DNA of 64,000 nt from Demequina litoralis (GTDB taxonomy: Bacteria; Actinomycetota; Actinomycetes; Actinomycetales; Demequinaceae): assembly GCF_030418455.1 (NCBI RefSeq), contig NZ_JAUHPW010000002.1, positions 186,001-250,000 on the forward strand. Reading direction: 5' to 3'. Below the pieces are notes generated by a model that had not been told where the DNA came from, did no database searches, and worked only from the letters and a program-made list of their open reading frames with translations. This document shows, piece after piece, positions 8,614 through 18,200 of this stretch. Position 1 is the first letter of the stretch. Every line of letters begins with the position of its first letter. The position numbers and the translations under genes are program-made.

Positions 8614-9108
8614 GTGAAGATCACGCACGCGCATCGCTTCGACGCTCCGCTCGCGGAGGTATGGGCGATGCTGACCGACGTCTCGTTCGGCCACGCCCGC
8701 GCGGCGTCGATGGGCACGGAGGCGCAGGACGTCGACGTCGACGAGCGCGAGGACGGTTCGTTCGCGATCACGCTGCGCGCCGACGTGCCGACCTCGTCCA
8801 TCCCCTCCGAGTTCCGCGCGTTCCTCGGACGCGACCTCGCCGTCACCTACACCGAGGTGTGGGAGCCGCCCGCGGGTGCCGACGACCGCGTGGGCACGTT
8901 CGCCGTCGAGATCGCCGGCGCCCCCGGGCACGTGGCCGGAGCGATCGGGCTCACCCCCGAGGGCGACACGACCGAGTTCCTCGCCGCGGGCGACGTCACG
9001 GCGCACGTGCCGGTCGTCGGCGCGATGATCGAGAAGGCGGTCGGGAACGCCGTCCAGCGCGCCCTGACCGCGCAGCTCGAGGCCGCGGACGCCTGGCTGG
9101 CCCGGTGA
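8614..9108 (+). CDS. DUF2505 family protein (SRPBCC-like fold)
   Basis: A 164-residue soluble protein. It begins MKITHAHRFDAPLAEVWAML, the opening of a START/SRPBCC-type hydrophobic-pocket fold, and runs to an amphipathic C-terminal helix (QRALTAQLEAADAWLAR). Such proteins belong to DUF2505; no function is established. The GTG at 8614 follows AGGGGG. A -10-like TAGCCT lies at 8587-8592. The stop overlaps the next start (GTGA), so this gene is translationally coupled to the two crcB genes, which may hint at a role near the membrane or in fluoride tolerance; that link is only positional. Confidence 0.75.
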   Translation: MKITHAHRFDAPLAEVWAMLTDVSFGHARAASMGTEAQDVDVDEREDGSFAITLRADVPTSSIPSEFRAFLGRDLAVTYTEVWEPPAGADDRVGTFAVEIAGAPGHVAGAIGLTPEGDTTEFLAAGDVTAHVPVVGAMIEKAVGNAVQRALTAQLEAADAWLAR

Positions 9109-9518
9109 CGCGGGCCGCCCAGCTCGGCCTGGTCCTGGTCGGCGGCTCGATCGGCGGCGCGCTGCGCATCGGCCTCGGCGAGGCGCTGCCCGACACCGCG
9201 GGACCCGTGCCGTGGGACCTGCTGCTCATCAACGTGGTGGGCTCGCTCGCGCTGGGGTGGGCGGTGGCACGCACGCAGGCGCACGGACCGTGGCGCCTGT
9301 TCCCCGCCGTGGGACCCGGACTCCTGGGCGGCTTCACCACGTTCTCCTCGATCGCCGTGCTGGAGTGGTCCGCGGGCGTCTCGACCGCCGAGAGCGCCGC
9401 CGTGCTGCTCGCGACCATGGCGGCCGCCGTCGTGGGCGCCGCGGCGGGATGGTGGCTCGGCGACCGTCCGCCCACGCCGCTCGACGAGCAGGCGGTCTTC
9501 GAGGAGGAGAACGAGTGA
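9105..9518 (+). CDS. crcB: Fluoride exporter subunit CrcB/FluC (first of two)
   Basis: A 137-residue membrane protein with four hydrophobic helices and the family signatures NVVGSLALGW and GFTTFSSIAVLEW (the GxTTFSSF-type fluoride-pore motif). Fluc channels are dual-topology dimers. Organisms with two adjacent genes build a heterodimer from oppositely oriented subunits. This gene overlaps the previous gene by GTGA and the next by the same four bases. No fluoride riboswitch is seen upstream, so the operon is not obviously fluoride-controlled. Confidence 0.9.
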   Translation: MTRAAQLGLVLVGGSIGGALRIGLGEALPDTAGPVPWDLLLINVVGSLALGWAVARTQAHGPWRLFPAVGPGLLGGFTTFSSIAVLEWSAGVSTAESAAVLLATMAAAVVGAAAGWWLGDRPPTPLDEQAVFEEENE

Positions 9519-9886
9519 GCGGGTGGGCCTACGTCGCCGCGATCCTCGGCTGCGGCCTCGGCGCGTGCGCGCGCTTCTCCCTCGGCTGGCTCGACCACCG
9601 CCGGACGTTCCCCTGGCCGACGATCCTCGCGAACATCCTCGGCTCGGCCCTCCTGGGCGCCGTGGTCGCGGCGGGGGACGATGCGCTGCTCTCCCCCGGC
9701 TGGGCGTTCGCGCTGGGCACGGGCGTCGCGGGCGGCCTGTCGACTTTCTCGTCGCTCGCGGTCGACGTCGTCGTGATGCTCAAGGACCGGCGCCACCACG
9801 CGACCGCGCGGTACGTCCTCGCGACCGGCGTCCTGGGCATGGGAGCGGCGGGCGCCGGCTTCGCGCTCGTGACCGCGCTGTCCTGA
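9515..9886 (+). CDS. crcB: Fluoride exporter subunit CrcB/FluC (second of two)
   Basis: A 123-residue four-helix protein with NILGSALLGAVV and GGLSTFSSLAVDVV, the fluoride-channel signature in slightly diverged form. It presumably pairs with the product of the upstream gene to form the pore. The GTG start is embedded in the upstream stop (GTGA). The basic loop KDRRHHATAR near the C terminus is likely cytosolic by the positive-inside rule and helps set the opposite topology expected of a partner subunit. One GGACGATGCG site (9677) lies in the gene, encoding Asp-Asp-Ala. Confidence 0.88.
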   Translation: MSGWAYVAAILGCGLGACARFSLGWLDHRRTFPWPTILANILGSALLGAVVAAGDDALLSPGWAFALGTGVAGGLSTFSSLAVDVVVMLKDRRHHATARYVLATGVLGMGAAGAGFALVTALS

Positions 9887-9890
9887 CGCG

Positions 9891-11141
9891 TCAGGCGCGG
9901 CGCACGATCCAACGCGTCGCCCCCGCCGCCACGAGCACCGCCGCCGCGGCAAGCGTCGCGACCGGCGGCAGCGACGCCATGAGCGCGACGCACAGGACCA
10001 CCCCCGTCGCGCTGAGCACGCGAGGCATCCGCCAGCCCGCGACGCGGCCCGCGCCCGCCGCGCGGAAGGCGGCGGCCCCCGCGACCGCGTAGTAGAGCAG
10101 CACCGCGAACGACGACATCCCGATCGCCAGGGTGAGGTCGCCGGCCCACGCGAGCGCGATCGCCGCGAGCGCGGCCGCACCCTCGGCGAGGGCCGGCACC
10201 CCGCGGCCGTTGGTCGCGGCGAGCCCGCGCGGCAGGTCCGCCTCGCGCGCCATCGCCATCGCCGTGCGGCCGAGGCCCGCGGTGAGCGCGAGCAGCGAGC
10301 CGAAGGCGGCCGCGACGGCGGCTGCCGTCACCACCGCGGCGGGCAGCCACGTGCCCTCGACCGCGTCGGCGACCGGCGCGACGGAGGCCGCGAGCGCATC
10401 GTCCCCCAGCGCGCCCGGCAGCACGGCCGCGAGCCCGAGATAGAGCGCGAGGACGGCGCCCAGCGCCACCGCGATCGCGCGGGGGATGACGCGGGCCGGG
10501 TCGCGCACCTCCTCGCCGAGGGTGGCGATGCGGGCGTAGCCGGCGAAGGCGAAGAAGACGAGCGCGGCCGCCTGCGCGACCCCCGCGACCGTTCCCCCCG
10601 TCGTGGACCAGCCGAACGTCGCGGTGGCGGGCCCGTCGACCCCGGCGATCGCCAAGACGGCCGCGACGACGACCGCGACGACGGCCGAGGCGATCGCCAC
10701 GGACGCGGCGCTCGTGCGCGTGATGCCGCGCGAGTTGAGGGTCCACGACGCCGCGATCGCCGCCGTCGCGACCACGGCGGGCTGCTCGGGCCACAGGTAC
10801 GCGCCGATCGCGAGCCCGATCGCCGCGACGGACGCCGTCTTGCCCAGCACGAAGCCGATGCCCGCGACGAAGCCGGGCCACGGGCCGAGCTCGGCGCGGC
10901 CGTAGGCGTACGCGCCCCCCGCGACCGGATGGACCGCGGCGAGCTGCGCCGTCGAACCGGCGTTGAGGGCCGCGACGACGCCCGCGACCAGGACCGCCCA
11001 GACGAGCGCCGAGCCTGCCGCCGCGGAGGCGGGGCCCCACACGACGAACACGCCGGCGCCGAGCATCGAGCCCGCGCCGATCGCGGTCGCGCCGATCGTC
11101 CCGACGCGCCGCTCCGCGTCAGCCCTCACCGACCGGTCCAC
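9891..11141 (-). CDS. APC-family amino acid/polyamine permease
   Basis: A 416-residue protein with about twelve hydrophobic segments. The first helix carries the substrate-site glycine motif GAGSMLGAGVFVVWG, typical of the amino acid-polyamine-organocation superfamily. AAVHPVAGGAYAYGRAELGP is the conserved region before helix 3, and GYARIATLGEEVRDPARVIPRA is the cytosolic signature after helix 6. The likely role is proton-coupled uptake of an amino acid or amine; the substrate cannot be predicted. The start is GTG. The gene lies 36 bp after the patatin gene on the same strand, so the two may be co-transcribed. Confidence 0.85.
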   Translation of the reverse strand: MDRSVRADAERRVGTIGATAIGAGSMLGAGVFVVWGPASAAAGSALVWAVLVAGVVAALNAGSTAQLAAVHPVAGGAYAYGRAELGPWPGFVAGIGFVLGKTASVAAIGLAIGAYLWPEQPAVVATAAIAASWTLNSRGITRTSAASVAIASAVVAVVVAAVLAIAGVDGPATATFGWSTTGGTVAGVAQAAALVFFAFAGYARIATLGEEVRDPARVIPRAIAVALGAVLALYLGLAAVLPGALGDDALAASVAPVADAVEGTWLPAAVVTAAAVAAAFGSLLALTAGLGRTAMAMAREADLPRGLAATNGRGVPALAEGAAALAAIALAWAGDLTLAIGMSSFAVLLYYAVAGAAAFRAAGAGRVAGWRMPRVLSATGVVLCVALMASLPPVATLAAAAVLVAAGATRWIVRRA

Positions 11142-11177
11142 GCGGCGCCGGCTCCGCTCGTACGGCTTCCGCCCGCG

Positions 11178-12164
11178 TCATGCCGGCGCACCCTCCCATT
11201 CGTCGAAGGCCTGCCGGGCGAGCTCGCGGCCGAGAGCGATGAGCTCGGTCGCGCGGTGGAAGTCGAGCGCGCCGCACGAGTCCGCCGGCACGTTCACCAT
11301 GACATCGGGCGGGTAGCCGGCGAGGCGGTAGCGCTGGACCGTGTTCTGCAGGGTCTGGAGGGACCGGTCGATGACGTCGAGCGTGCTGACGTCGAGCACC
11401 TCGTCCCCGTCTGCCGGCTCGATCACGACCGCCTCGGCCAGCGCATCGTCCTCCTGCTCCCCCCGTGCGCGCAGCCGGTGGGCGATCATGCTCACCAGGC
11501 GCGGCTCGGCGGCATGGATCGACGGCAGGCGCAGGCGCGGCAGGCGCACGAGCGGGCCGGCCGAGTCGACGGGCGGCTCGGCGGGGTTGCCGCCGCGCGA
11601 CGTTCCCGAGAGGTTGACGGCGATGATGGCGTCGGCCCGCACGGAGGTGAGCGGGATCACCGGGACCGGGTTGAGGATCCCGCCGTCCGCGAGGAGGCGG
11701 CCGTCCCGTCGCACGGGCGTGATCACCGTCGGGATCGCGATCGAGGCGCGGATCGCGTCGACGAGCGGGCCCTCGGTGAACCACACCTCGGACTGCGAGA
11801 TCAGGTCGGTCGCGACCGCGGTGTACGGGATCGGCAGGTCCTCGATGACGCGGCCGTCGAGGATCTCGTCGATGCGGCGCATCACGCGGTCGGCACGGAT
11901 CGCTCCGGCACCCTTGAAGGCCGGGTCGAGCATGCGCAGCACGTCGCGGCGGGTGAGGGACTCGGCCCAGGCGCGGTAGTCGGCGAGCCCTCCCGCCGCG
12001 TGCAGGCCGCCCACGAGCGCACCCATCGAGGTCCCGGCGAGCCCGACCACCTCCCAGCCGCGGTCCTCGATCTCGTCCAGGACGCCGATGTGAGCGTAGC
12101 CGCGGGCGCCCCCGCTGCCGAGGCTCAGCGCGATGCGCGGGCGCGCGGACGGGGTGGCGGTCAC
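11178..12164 (-). CDS. Patatin-like phospholipase (RssA/YchK type)
   Basis: A 328-residue protein. The oxyanion-hole loop GSGGARG is near residue 16, the nucleophile elbow GTSMG (Ser of GXSXG) follows, and the catalytic Asp is in LADGGI with the DGG signature, giving the Ser-Asp dyad of patatin acyl hydrolases. There is no signal peptide, so it acts in the cytosol or on the inner membrane face. The GTG at 12164 is preceded seven bases upstream by TAGCCT, a -10 for a leaderless transcript. The C-terminal 120 residues are less conserved, and the lipid substrate is unknown. Confidence 0.87.
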   Translation of the reverse strand: MTATPSARPRIALSLGSGGARGYAHIGVLDEIEDRGWEVVGLAGTSMGALVGGLHAAGGLADYRAWAESLTRRDVLRMLDPAFKGAGAIRADRVMRRIDEILDGRVIEDLPIPYTAVATDLISQSEVWFTEGPLVDAIRASIAIPTVITPVRRDGRLLADGGILNPVPVIPLTSVRADAIIAVNLSGTSRGGNPAEPPVDSAGPLVRLPRLRLPSIHAAEPRLVSMIAHRLRARGEQEDDALAEAVVIEPADGDEVLDVSTLDVIDRSLQTLQNTVQRYRLAGYPPDVMVNVPADSCGALDFHRATELIALGRELARQAFDEWEGAPA

Positions 12165-12337
12165 AGTCGTCAGGCTAACCCCGCTGGTTGGCGCCCGGTG
12201 CATGCCCGGGCGTCGCCGCCGCCCAGGCTGCCGCGGCAGCCCGCCGCGCGAGCGCATCGGCGCCCGCGCTCACCCCCGTCGCGCACGCGGGCGGGACCTA
12301 TGGTTCCATCGAAGACGCGGACAGGCCTTAGGGTTTT

Positions 12338-12350
12338 GTCGAACGTTCAC
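12338..12350. promoter_or_regulatory. Palindromic candidate operator upstream of the FGGY kinase
   Basis: The 8-bp palindrome GAACGTTC (12341-12348) sits in a near-symmetric 13-bp sequence, 50 bp upstream of the kinase start, in an A/T-rich stretch. Palindromes with a central CG are typical of LacI-family operators. No regulator gene is adjacent, so this is tentative. Confidence 0.25.
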
Positions 12351-12397
12351 ATCGAATGTCCGCCGCACGCGGGCGCTTGACGAAGGAGTGAGTGCCG

Positions 12398-14002
12398 ATG
12401 GCGCAGACCAACCAGATCGACGTGGCCGCCGCGATCGCGGCCGGCGACACCTCGCTGGGCATCGAGCTGGGCTCGACCCGCATCAAGGCGTGCCTCATCG
12501 GGCCCGACCACGAGGTGATCGCCACGGGCAGCCACGCGTGGGAGAACCAGTTCGTCGACCGCCTCTGGACCTACTCGGTCGAGGCGATCTGGGAGGGCGT
12601 GCAGGCGTCCGTCGCGGATCTGCTCGCCACGGTCGAGCGCCTCCACGGCGTGCGCCCCGCCGGCTTCGGCGCGCTCGGCGTCTCGGCCATGATGCACGGC
12701 TACCTGGCCTTCGACGCCGCGGGCGACCTGCTCGTCCCGTTCCGCACGTGGCGCAACACGAACACGGAGCGCGCCGCCGCGGAGCTGACCGAGGTGCTCG
12801 GCTTCAACTTCCCGCTGCGCTGGTCGGCCTCCCACCTCTACCAGGCGATCCTCGACGAGGAACCGCACGTGGCGGAGCTCGGCTCGTTCACGACGCTTGC
12901 CGGATACGTGCACTGGAAGCTCACGGGCCGCCGGGTCCTGGGCGTCGGCGACGCATCGGGCATGTTCCCCATCGACCCGACCACCCGCGACTACGACGCG
13001 GACATGCTCGCGCGCTTCCAGGGCCTCGTCGCCGCGCGCCGCCCGGGCCTCGACGTCACCGCGCTCCTGCCCGAGGTCCTCGTGGCGGGCGCCGACGCCG
13101 GCACGCTCACCGCGGAGGGCGCCGCGCTGCTCGACCCGACCGGCACGATCCGGCCGGGCGCCGCGGTCGCGCCGCCCGAGGGCGACGCAGGCACCGGCAT
13201 GATCGCCACCAACGCGGTCGCTCCTCGCACCGGCAACATCTCCGCCGGCACGTCGATCTTCGCGATGGTCGTGCTCGAGAAGGCGCTCGAGAGCGTCCAC
13301 GAGGAGCTCGACATCGTCACCACACCCGCAGGCGACCTGGTCGCGATGGTGCACTGCAACAACGGCGCCTCCGAGCTGGGCACGTGGGCCGGCGTCTTCA
13401 CCGAGTTCGCGGCCGCGCTCGGCAGCGAGTTCGGCTCCGACGCGGTCTTCGAGGCCCTGTTCTCCGCGGCGCTCGAGGGCGAGGCCGACGGCGGCGGCCT
13501 GCTCGCCTACAACTACCTCTCGGGCGAGCCCATCACGGGCCTGGCGGAGGGCCGCCCGCTCTTCGTCCGCACGCCCGGCTCGCGGCTCACGCTCGCGAAC
13601 TTCATGCGCACGCAGCTCTACGGCGCCTTCGGCACCCTGAGCCTCGGCATGAAGGTCCTGCACGACGAGGGCGTCCAGCTCGACTCGATGTTCGCGCACG
13701 GCGGCATGTTCCGCACCGCCGGCGTCGCTCAGCGCCTCCTTGCCGCGGCGATCGAGGCGCCCGTCACCGTGGGCGACACCGCCTCCGAGGGCGGCGCGTG
13801 GGGCATCGCCGTCCTCGCGGAGTACCTCCGCAAGGGCGCGGCCGTGCCGCTCGACTCGTACCTGTCGGACGAGGTCTTCGCGGGGGCCGCGCTCGACGTG
13901 GCCGAGCCCGACACGGGCGACGTCGCCGGCTACCGCGCATGGCTCGAGCAGTACGAGGCGGGCCTCGCGATCGAGCGCGCCGCCACCGAGGCGATCCACT
14001 AG
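12398..14002 (+). CDS. FGGY-family carbohydrate kinase
   Basis: A 534-residue protein. The N-terminal phosphate loop is GIELGSTRIKACLIGPD, and the middle has the sugar-binding MMHGYLAFD and the TWRNTNTE stretch. The C-terminal FGGY domain includes NISAGTSIFAMVV, MVHCNNGASELGTW and AHGGMFRTAGVAQRLLA, the ATP-side motif. It phosphorylates a pentose, pentulose or polyol; xylulose and ribulose are possible, but no isomerase gene is adjacent to decide. ATG at 12398 is chosen because GAAGGAG ends nine bases upstream; an in-frame GTG six bases earlier would be too close. A terminator follows at 14027-14059. Confidence 0.85.
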   Translation: MAQTNQIDVAAAIAAGDTSLGIELGSTRIKACLIGPDHEVIATGSHAWENQFVDRLWTYSVEAIWEGVQASVADLLATVERLHGVRPAGFGALGVSAMMHGYLAFDAAGDLLVPFRTWRNTNTERAAAELTEVLGFNFPLRWSASHLYQAILDEEPHVAELGSFTTLAGYVHWKLTGRRVLGVGDASGMFPIDPTTRDYDADMLARFQGLVAARRPGLDVTALLPEVLVAGADAGTLTAEGAALLDPTGTIRPGAAVAPPEGDAGTGMIATNAVAPRTGNISAGTSIFAMVVLEKALESVHEELDIVTTPAGDLVAMVHCNNGASELGTWAGVFTEFAAALGSEFGSDAVFEALFSAALEGEADGGGLLAYNYLSGEPITGLAEGRPLFVRTPGSRLTLANFMRTQLYGAFGTLSLGMKVLHDEGVQLDSMFAHGGMFRTAGVAQRLLAAAIEAPVTVGDTASEGGAWGIAVLAEYLRKGAAVPLDSYLSDEVFAGAALDVAEPDTGDVAGYRAWLEQYEAGLAIERAATEAIH

Positions 14003-14026
14003 GCGCCTCCGGCACCCGTCCTCACA

Positions 14027-14059
14027 GGGCCCGGCTCCCGCTCCGGCGGGGCCGGGTCC
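14027..14059 (+). terminator. Terminator of the FGGY kinase gene
   Basis: A GC-rich imperfect hairpin begins 24 bp after the stop codon: GGGCCCGGCTCCCG pairs with CGGGGCCGGGTCC around a short loop. No T run follows. Confidence 0.55.
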
Positions 14060-14103
14060 TCGTGCGTCCAGGCCCGGCTCCCCGCAACGCCCCCGCCCGC
14101 GCG

Positions 14104-14184
14104 AACCGGCGTACGGGAGCAGGTGCGCCGCGCATCGTCCCTGGTCCTGCTTCGCGAGGGCGCGCCCGCACGCCGATTGCGGCG
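14104..14184 (+). repeat. Dispersed intergenic palindromic repeat, copy 1
   Basis: The left arm AACCGGCGTACGG (14104-14116) faces a degenerate right arm CCGCACGCCGATTGCGGCG (14166-14184). The core CGCGCATCGTCCCTGGT is at 14129-14145. Copies 2 (40775-40855) and 3 (61724-61808, inverted) share both arms and the core. A further GGACGATGCG lies just outside at 14208. No transposase is linked. Confidence 0.75.
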
Positions 14185-14243
14185 GAGGGGGCGGCGCCGG
14201 CCGGACGGGACGATGCGCGCCTCGCGACGGCCGCCGGGGAACG

Positions 14244-14277
14244 ACGAAGGCCCGGACCAGATGGTCCGGGCCTTCGT
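14244..14277 (-). terminator. Terminator of the initiator tRNA gene
   Basis: A perfect 15-bp stem, ACGAAGGCCCGGACC with GGTCCGGGCCTTCGT, encloses a 4-nt loop. It starts 7 bp downstream of the tRNA 3' end on the minus strand. The GACGAAGGCCC opening recurs in another terminator of this window (34459). Confidence 0.85.
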
Positions 14278-14284
14278 CTTCTCG

Positions 14285-14358
14285 TAGCGGGGACAGGATT
14301 TGAACCTGCGACCTCCGGGTTATGAGCCCGGCGAGCTACCGAACTGCTCCACCCCGCG
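14285..14358 (-). tRNA. Initiator tRNA-Met (anticodon CAT)
   Basis: On the minus strand the gene reads CGCGGGGTGGAGCAG at the 5' end and CCCCGCTA at the 3' end. The anticodon CAT is in a loop closed by the G-C-rich stem CCGGG/CCCGG, and the T arm contains GGTTCAAATCC. The unpaired first position and the run of G-C pairs next to the anticodon loop (GGG/CCC) are initiator hallmarks. CCA is not encoded, as is common in actinobacteria. It stands alone between the repeat region and the DUF4328 gene. Confidence 0.95.
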
Positions 14359-14426
14359 TCGGCCTGACTACTCTAGCGGACGCGTGGCGCAGAACCAAAT
14401 CCGCCCTCCGTCGCTAGGGTCGAGGC

Positions 14427-15194
14427 ATGACCAACGAGGATCCCTTCGCCGCTCGCCCCGGCCGCCCCGAGGAGCCGCCCCGGCCCCCCGCATCGTCCGA
14501 CGTCCCTGGTCCCGGGCTGATCCCGGGCGCCGCCCCGCCGCCCGCGCCCGTGTACGGCACCGGCCCGCAGGTCCGCTTCGACCGCACCGGCGCCCCCCTC
14601 GAGAAGCCTGAGGGCCTGGCCAAGGGCCTCATCGGCGTCGCCGCGGGCTTCACGCTCGTGTCCGTCCTCATGGCCGTGTTCGCCCAGGGCGACGTCGACG
14701 CGATCCGCGCGATGGCGGAGTCGAACGAGCTCCAGATCAACGCCGGCTCGCTGCTGTCGCTGCTCACCACGCCCCTCCTGGTCGTGTCGTACATCCTCTA
14801 CGGCATGTGGATGTCGCGGATGCGCCGCAACCGCGAGGCCCTGGGCGTGCGGCCCGGCATGGGCGCCGTCGAGTGGTGGGGATGGTTCATCCCGATCGCG
14901 TCGGTGGTGCTCATCCCCATCGGCGCCCGCAAGGTGACCGGTCGCGGCGTGGGTCTGGGCCTGCTCCTCGGCTGGTGGATCACCTGGATCCTCGCTCAGG
15001 GCGTGCAGGGCCTCGGCTCGGCCGCGCTGCAGTTCTCGCTCGACCTCACCACGGGCGAGCTCGCCTACCCCGAGCGCCTCGATGCGTATCCCGCGATCAT
15101 GTGGGCCTCGGCCGCGCTCGTGGTGATCTCGTTCGTGTTCTTCATGCGCTTCATCCGGGCGGCGACCGACCGCCACGTCGAGATCGAGGCCTGA
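14427..15194 (+). CDS. DUF4328-like membrane protein with proline-rich N terminus
   Basis: A 255-residue protein. The first 60 residues are proline-rich and probably disordered (GRPEEPPRPP, GAAPPPAPVYGTGPQVRFD). Five or six hydrophobic helices follow, with MWMSRMRRNREALGVRPGMGAVEWWGWFIPIAS, of which RMRRNREAL and VEWWGWFIP are the family-like pieces. The function is unknown. ATG at 14427 has TAGGGT six bases upstream and no Shine-Dalgarno sequence, so it is probably leaderless. A GGACGATGCG site (14489, reverse) encodes Ala-Ser-Ser in the disordered region. A strong shared terminator follows. Confidence 0.78.
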   Translation: MTNEDPFAARPGRPEEPPRPPASSDVPGPGLIPGAAPPPAPVYGTGPQVRFDRTGAPLEKPEGLAKGLIGVAAGFTLVSVLMAVFAQGDVDAIRAMAESNELQINAGSLLSLLTTPLLVVSYILYGMWMSRMRRNREALGVRPGMGAVEWWGWFIPIASVVLIPIGARKVTGRGVGLGLLLGWWITWILAQGVQGLGSAALQFSLDLTTGELAYPERLDAYPAIMWASAALVVISFVFFMRFIRAATDRHVEIEA

Positions 15195-15215
15195 GCACCG
15201 CACGCCTCGCGCACG

Positions 15216-15257
15216 CGACGAAGGGGGCCGCTCCTACTGGAGCGGCCCCCTTCGTCG
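15216..15257. terminator. Bidirectional terminator
   Basis: A perfect 19-bp stem: CGACGAAGGGGGCCGCTCC (15216-15234) pairs with 15239-15257 around the loop TACT. It lies between the converging DUF4328 and UPF0182 genes and should serve both; one strand ends in a short T/G tract. Confidence 0.9.
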
Positions 15258-15279
15258 TGTCGCCCGAGCGGGCGCGGAC

Positions 15280-18200
15280 CTACCCTGCCGAGAGGTCGCC
15301 CTCGAGGCCCGCCGTGGGCTCCGCGCTCGGCTCGGCGCTGGCCGAGGCGCTCGGCTCCGAGGTGGTGTCGGGGGTCGCCTCGGCCGCCGCGCCCGTGAGC
15401 TCCGCCTCCGCCACGATCGCGTCCTCGATCGCCGCCGCGAGCTCGTCCTGCGCCTCGCCGTACGCGGTGAAGTCGCCCGCGGCGAGCGCCGCCTGGCTGT
15501 CCTGCAGCGCCTGGTTCGCGCGGTCGAGCGCGTCCTGGAGGGCCGCCTCGGCGGTCGGGTCGACCGCGTCGCCCGAGCCGCCGTCGGTGGTGCCCGAGTC
15601 GCCGGAACCGGCATCCCCGTCCGTGCCGCCGGAGCCCGTGTCCGTGCCGGTGTCGCCGGCCGCGCCCTCGCCCGCGCCCTCGCCGAAGACCTGGTCGAGC
15701 GCTTCCGGGAGCGTGTCCGCGAAGCCGACCGAGTCGCCGAAGGCCACGAAGACCTTGCGCAGCAGCGGCACCTGGGTGCCCTGGCTGGACTGGACGTAGA
15801 CGGGCTGGACGTACAGCAGGCCGCCGCCCACGGGGAGGGTGAGCAGGTTGCCGTTGACGACGTCGGTCTCGCCCTGGCGCAGGAGGTTCAGCGTCTCCTG
15901 CGCGTCCGGATCGGAGTTGAAGTTGTTCTGCACCTGGCCCGGTCCGGGGATGGTGGTGTCGCGCGGCAGCTCGAGGAGGCGCAGCGTGCCGTAGTCCTCC
16001 GCGACCTCGCCCGGTGTCGAGCCGGTCTCCGAGTTCACCGCGAGGTAGCCCGTGAGGATGTTGCGCGGGTTGTCACCGCCCTGGATGTAGTTGCTCGTGA
16101 GCGAGAACGTGGGCTCGTCCTGGTCGGGCATCTGCAGCGTGAGGTAGTACGGGGGCTGCAGGCGGGTGTCGTCGGTCGGGTCGGCCGGGTTGCGCCAGAA
16201 GTCCTGGCCCGAGTAGAACGACGCCGCGTCCGTCACGTGGTACTGCGTGAGCTGGTACCGCTGGATCGCGAACAGGTCCTCGGGGTAGCGCAGGTGGCTC
16301 ATGAGGTCGCCGCTGATCTCGCTGATGGGCTCGATCGAGGTCGGGAACACGTGCTGCCAGGTCTGGAGGATCGGGTCCTCCTCGTCCCACGCGTACAGGG
16401 TCACGGAGCCGTCGTACGCGTCGACGGTCGCCTTGACGGAGTTGCGCACGTAGTTGAGCACCGTCGTCCCGGTGGCCGCGCCCGACTGCTGCGCGAACAG
16501 CGAGTCGGAGGCCACCGGCGCCGAGTACGGGTACTGGTCCGTGGTGGTGTAGCCGTCGACCACCCACACGACGCGCTCGTCCACCACCGCCGGGTACGCG
16601 GTCTGGTCGAGCTCGAGGTACGGCGCGACGCGGGCGACGCGCTCGAGCGGGTCGCGGTAGTACAGGATCTGGGACTCGGTGGTGACGCGGTCCGAGAACA
16701 GGATCTGCTCCTCGCCCATCCGGATCGCGAACATCAGCTTCTCGAAGAGGTTGCCGATCGCCGGTCCGCCCTCGCCCGTGTACGTCGTGTTGACCTGGCC
16801 GGTCTCCGAGTTGTCGTCCGGGTAGTCGAGCTCCCACGGGTTCGTGTCCTCGGGCGCGCCGACGATGGAGTAGTCCGGCACGGTCGAGCCGAAGTAGATG
16901 CGCGGCTCGTAGTCGCCGAGCAGGCCGACGGACGGGATGCCGCGCTCGAAGAAGCTGGGCTGGCCGTCCGACTGCGTCTTGTTGCCGTAGGCCGCGACGA
17001 CGCCGAAGCCGTGCGTGTAGACCGTGTGGTCGTTGACCCAGTTGCGGCTCTCGGAGCCCAGACCGTCGAGGTTGAGCTCGCGGACCGCGATGACCGTGTC
17101 CTGGAGCTCGCCGTCGAGCGCGTACCGGTCGACGTTCAGGATGTCGTCGAAGTTGTAGTACTGCTTGTTCTGCTGCAGCTGCTGGAAGGCCGGCGAGACG
17201 ATGTTCGGGTCGAGCAGGCGGATCTGCGCCGTGGTGTCGGCGTCCGCGCGCAGCGCGTCGGCCTCCGCCTCGGTGCTCGCCCGGTACTGCGTCTCCTCCA
17301 CCGTGTCGATGCCGTACGCGTAGCGCGTGGCGTCGATGTTGTTCTGGATGAACGGCGTCTCGAGCTCCTGCTCGTTGGGCGACACCTGGAAGCGCTGGAC
17401 GATCGACGGGTAGATGCCGCCGATGACGACCGCGGACAGCAGCATGAGGCCGATGCCGACGGCCGGGATCCGCCAGTCGCCGCGCCAGATCACCGCGAGG
17501 AACACGAGCGCCACCACGATGGCGATGCCCGCGAGGATCGACCGCGACGGCAGGATCGCGTTGATGTCCGTGTAGGACGCGCCGTAGAACGTCTCGCCCG
17601 ACTTGGTGAGGAGGCCGTAGCGGTCGAGCCAGTAGTTCGCCGCGATCGCGAGCATCACGATGGCGCCGAGCACGGCGAGCTGGATGCGCGCGCCCTTGGA
17701 GGCGACGAACGAGCGGCCGGTGCCGGCGATGCCGCCGTACAGCAGGTGCACGAACGCCGCGATGAGGGTCGAAAGCACGCCGAGCGCGAGCACGAGCGTG
17801 ACCGCGAGGTTGAGCATCGGCAGCGTGAAGACGTAGAACGACGCGTCCAGCCCGAACTGCGGGTCCTGGGCGCCGAAGGGCTCGTGGTTGAGCCACGCCA
17901 CCACGGTCTCCCACTGCGAGGACACCGCGAGGCCCACGACGAGCCCGATGACCGCGGGCAGCACGATCATGGCGAGGCGCTCGATCGGCTCGATCTGCTC
18001 GCGCACCTGGTCGAGCTGGCTGCGGCCCCCGGTGCGGGCCGGACGGACGCGCTTCGCGATCCACAGGTTGAGCCAGATGACGAAGGCGGCGATGCCTCCC
18101 GCGGCCACGAAGAGGATGATGCGCGCGAGCCACTGGGTGCGCCACACCTCGGAGTAGCCCAGCTGGTCGTACCAGACCACCTCGGTCCAGATGTTGGCCG

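Noticed and set aside
9887-12164. A genomic island at the permease/patatin pair
   Set aside because: Base composition and codon use match the neighbours. There are no repeats, tRNA junction or integrase.
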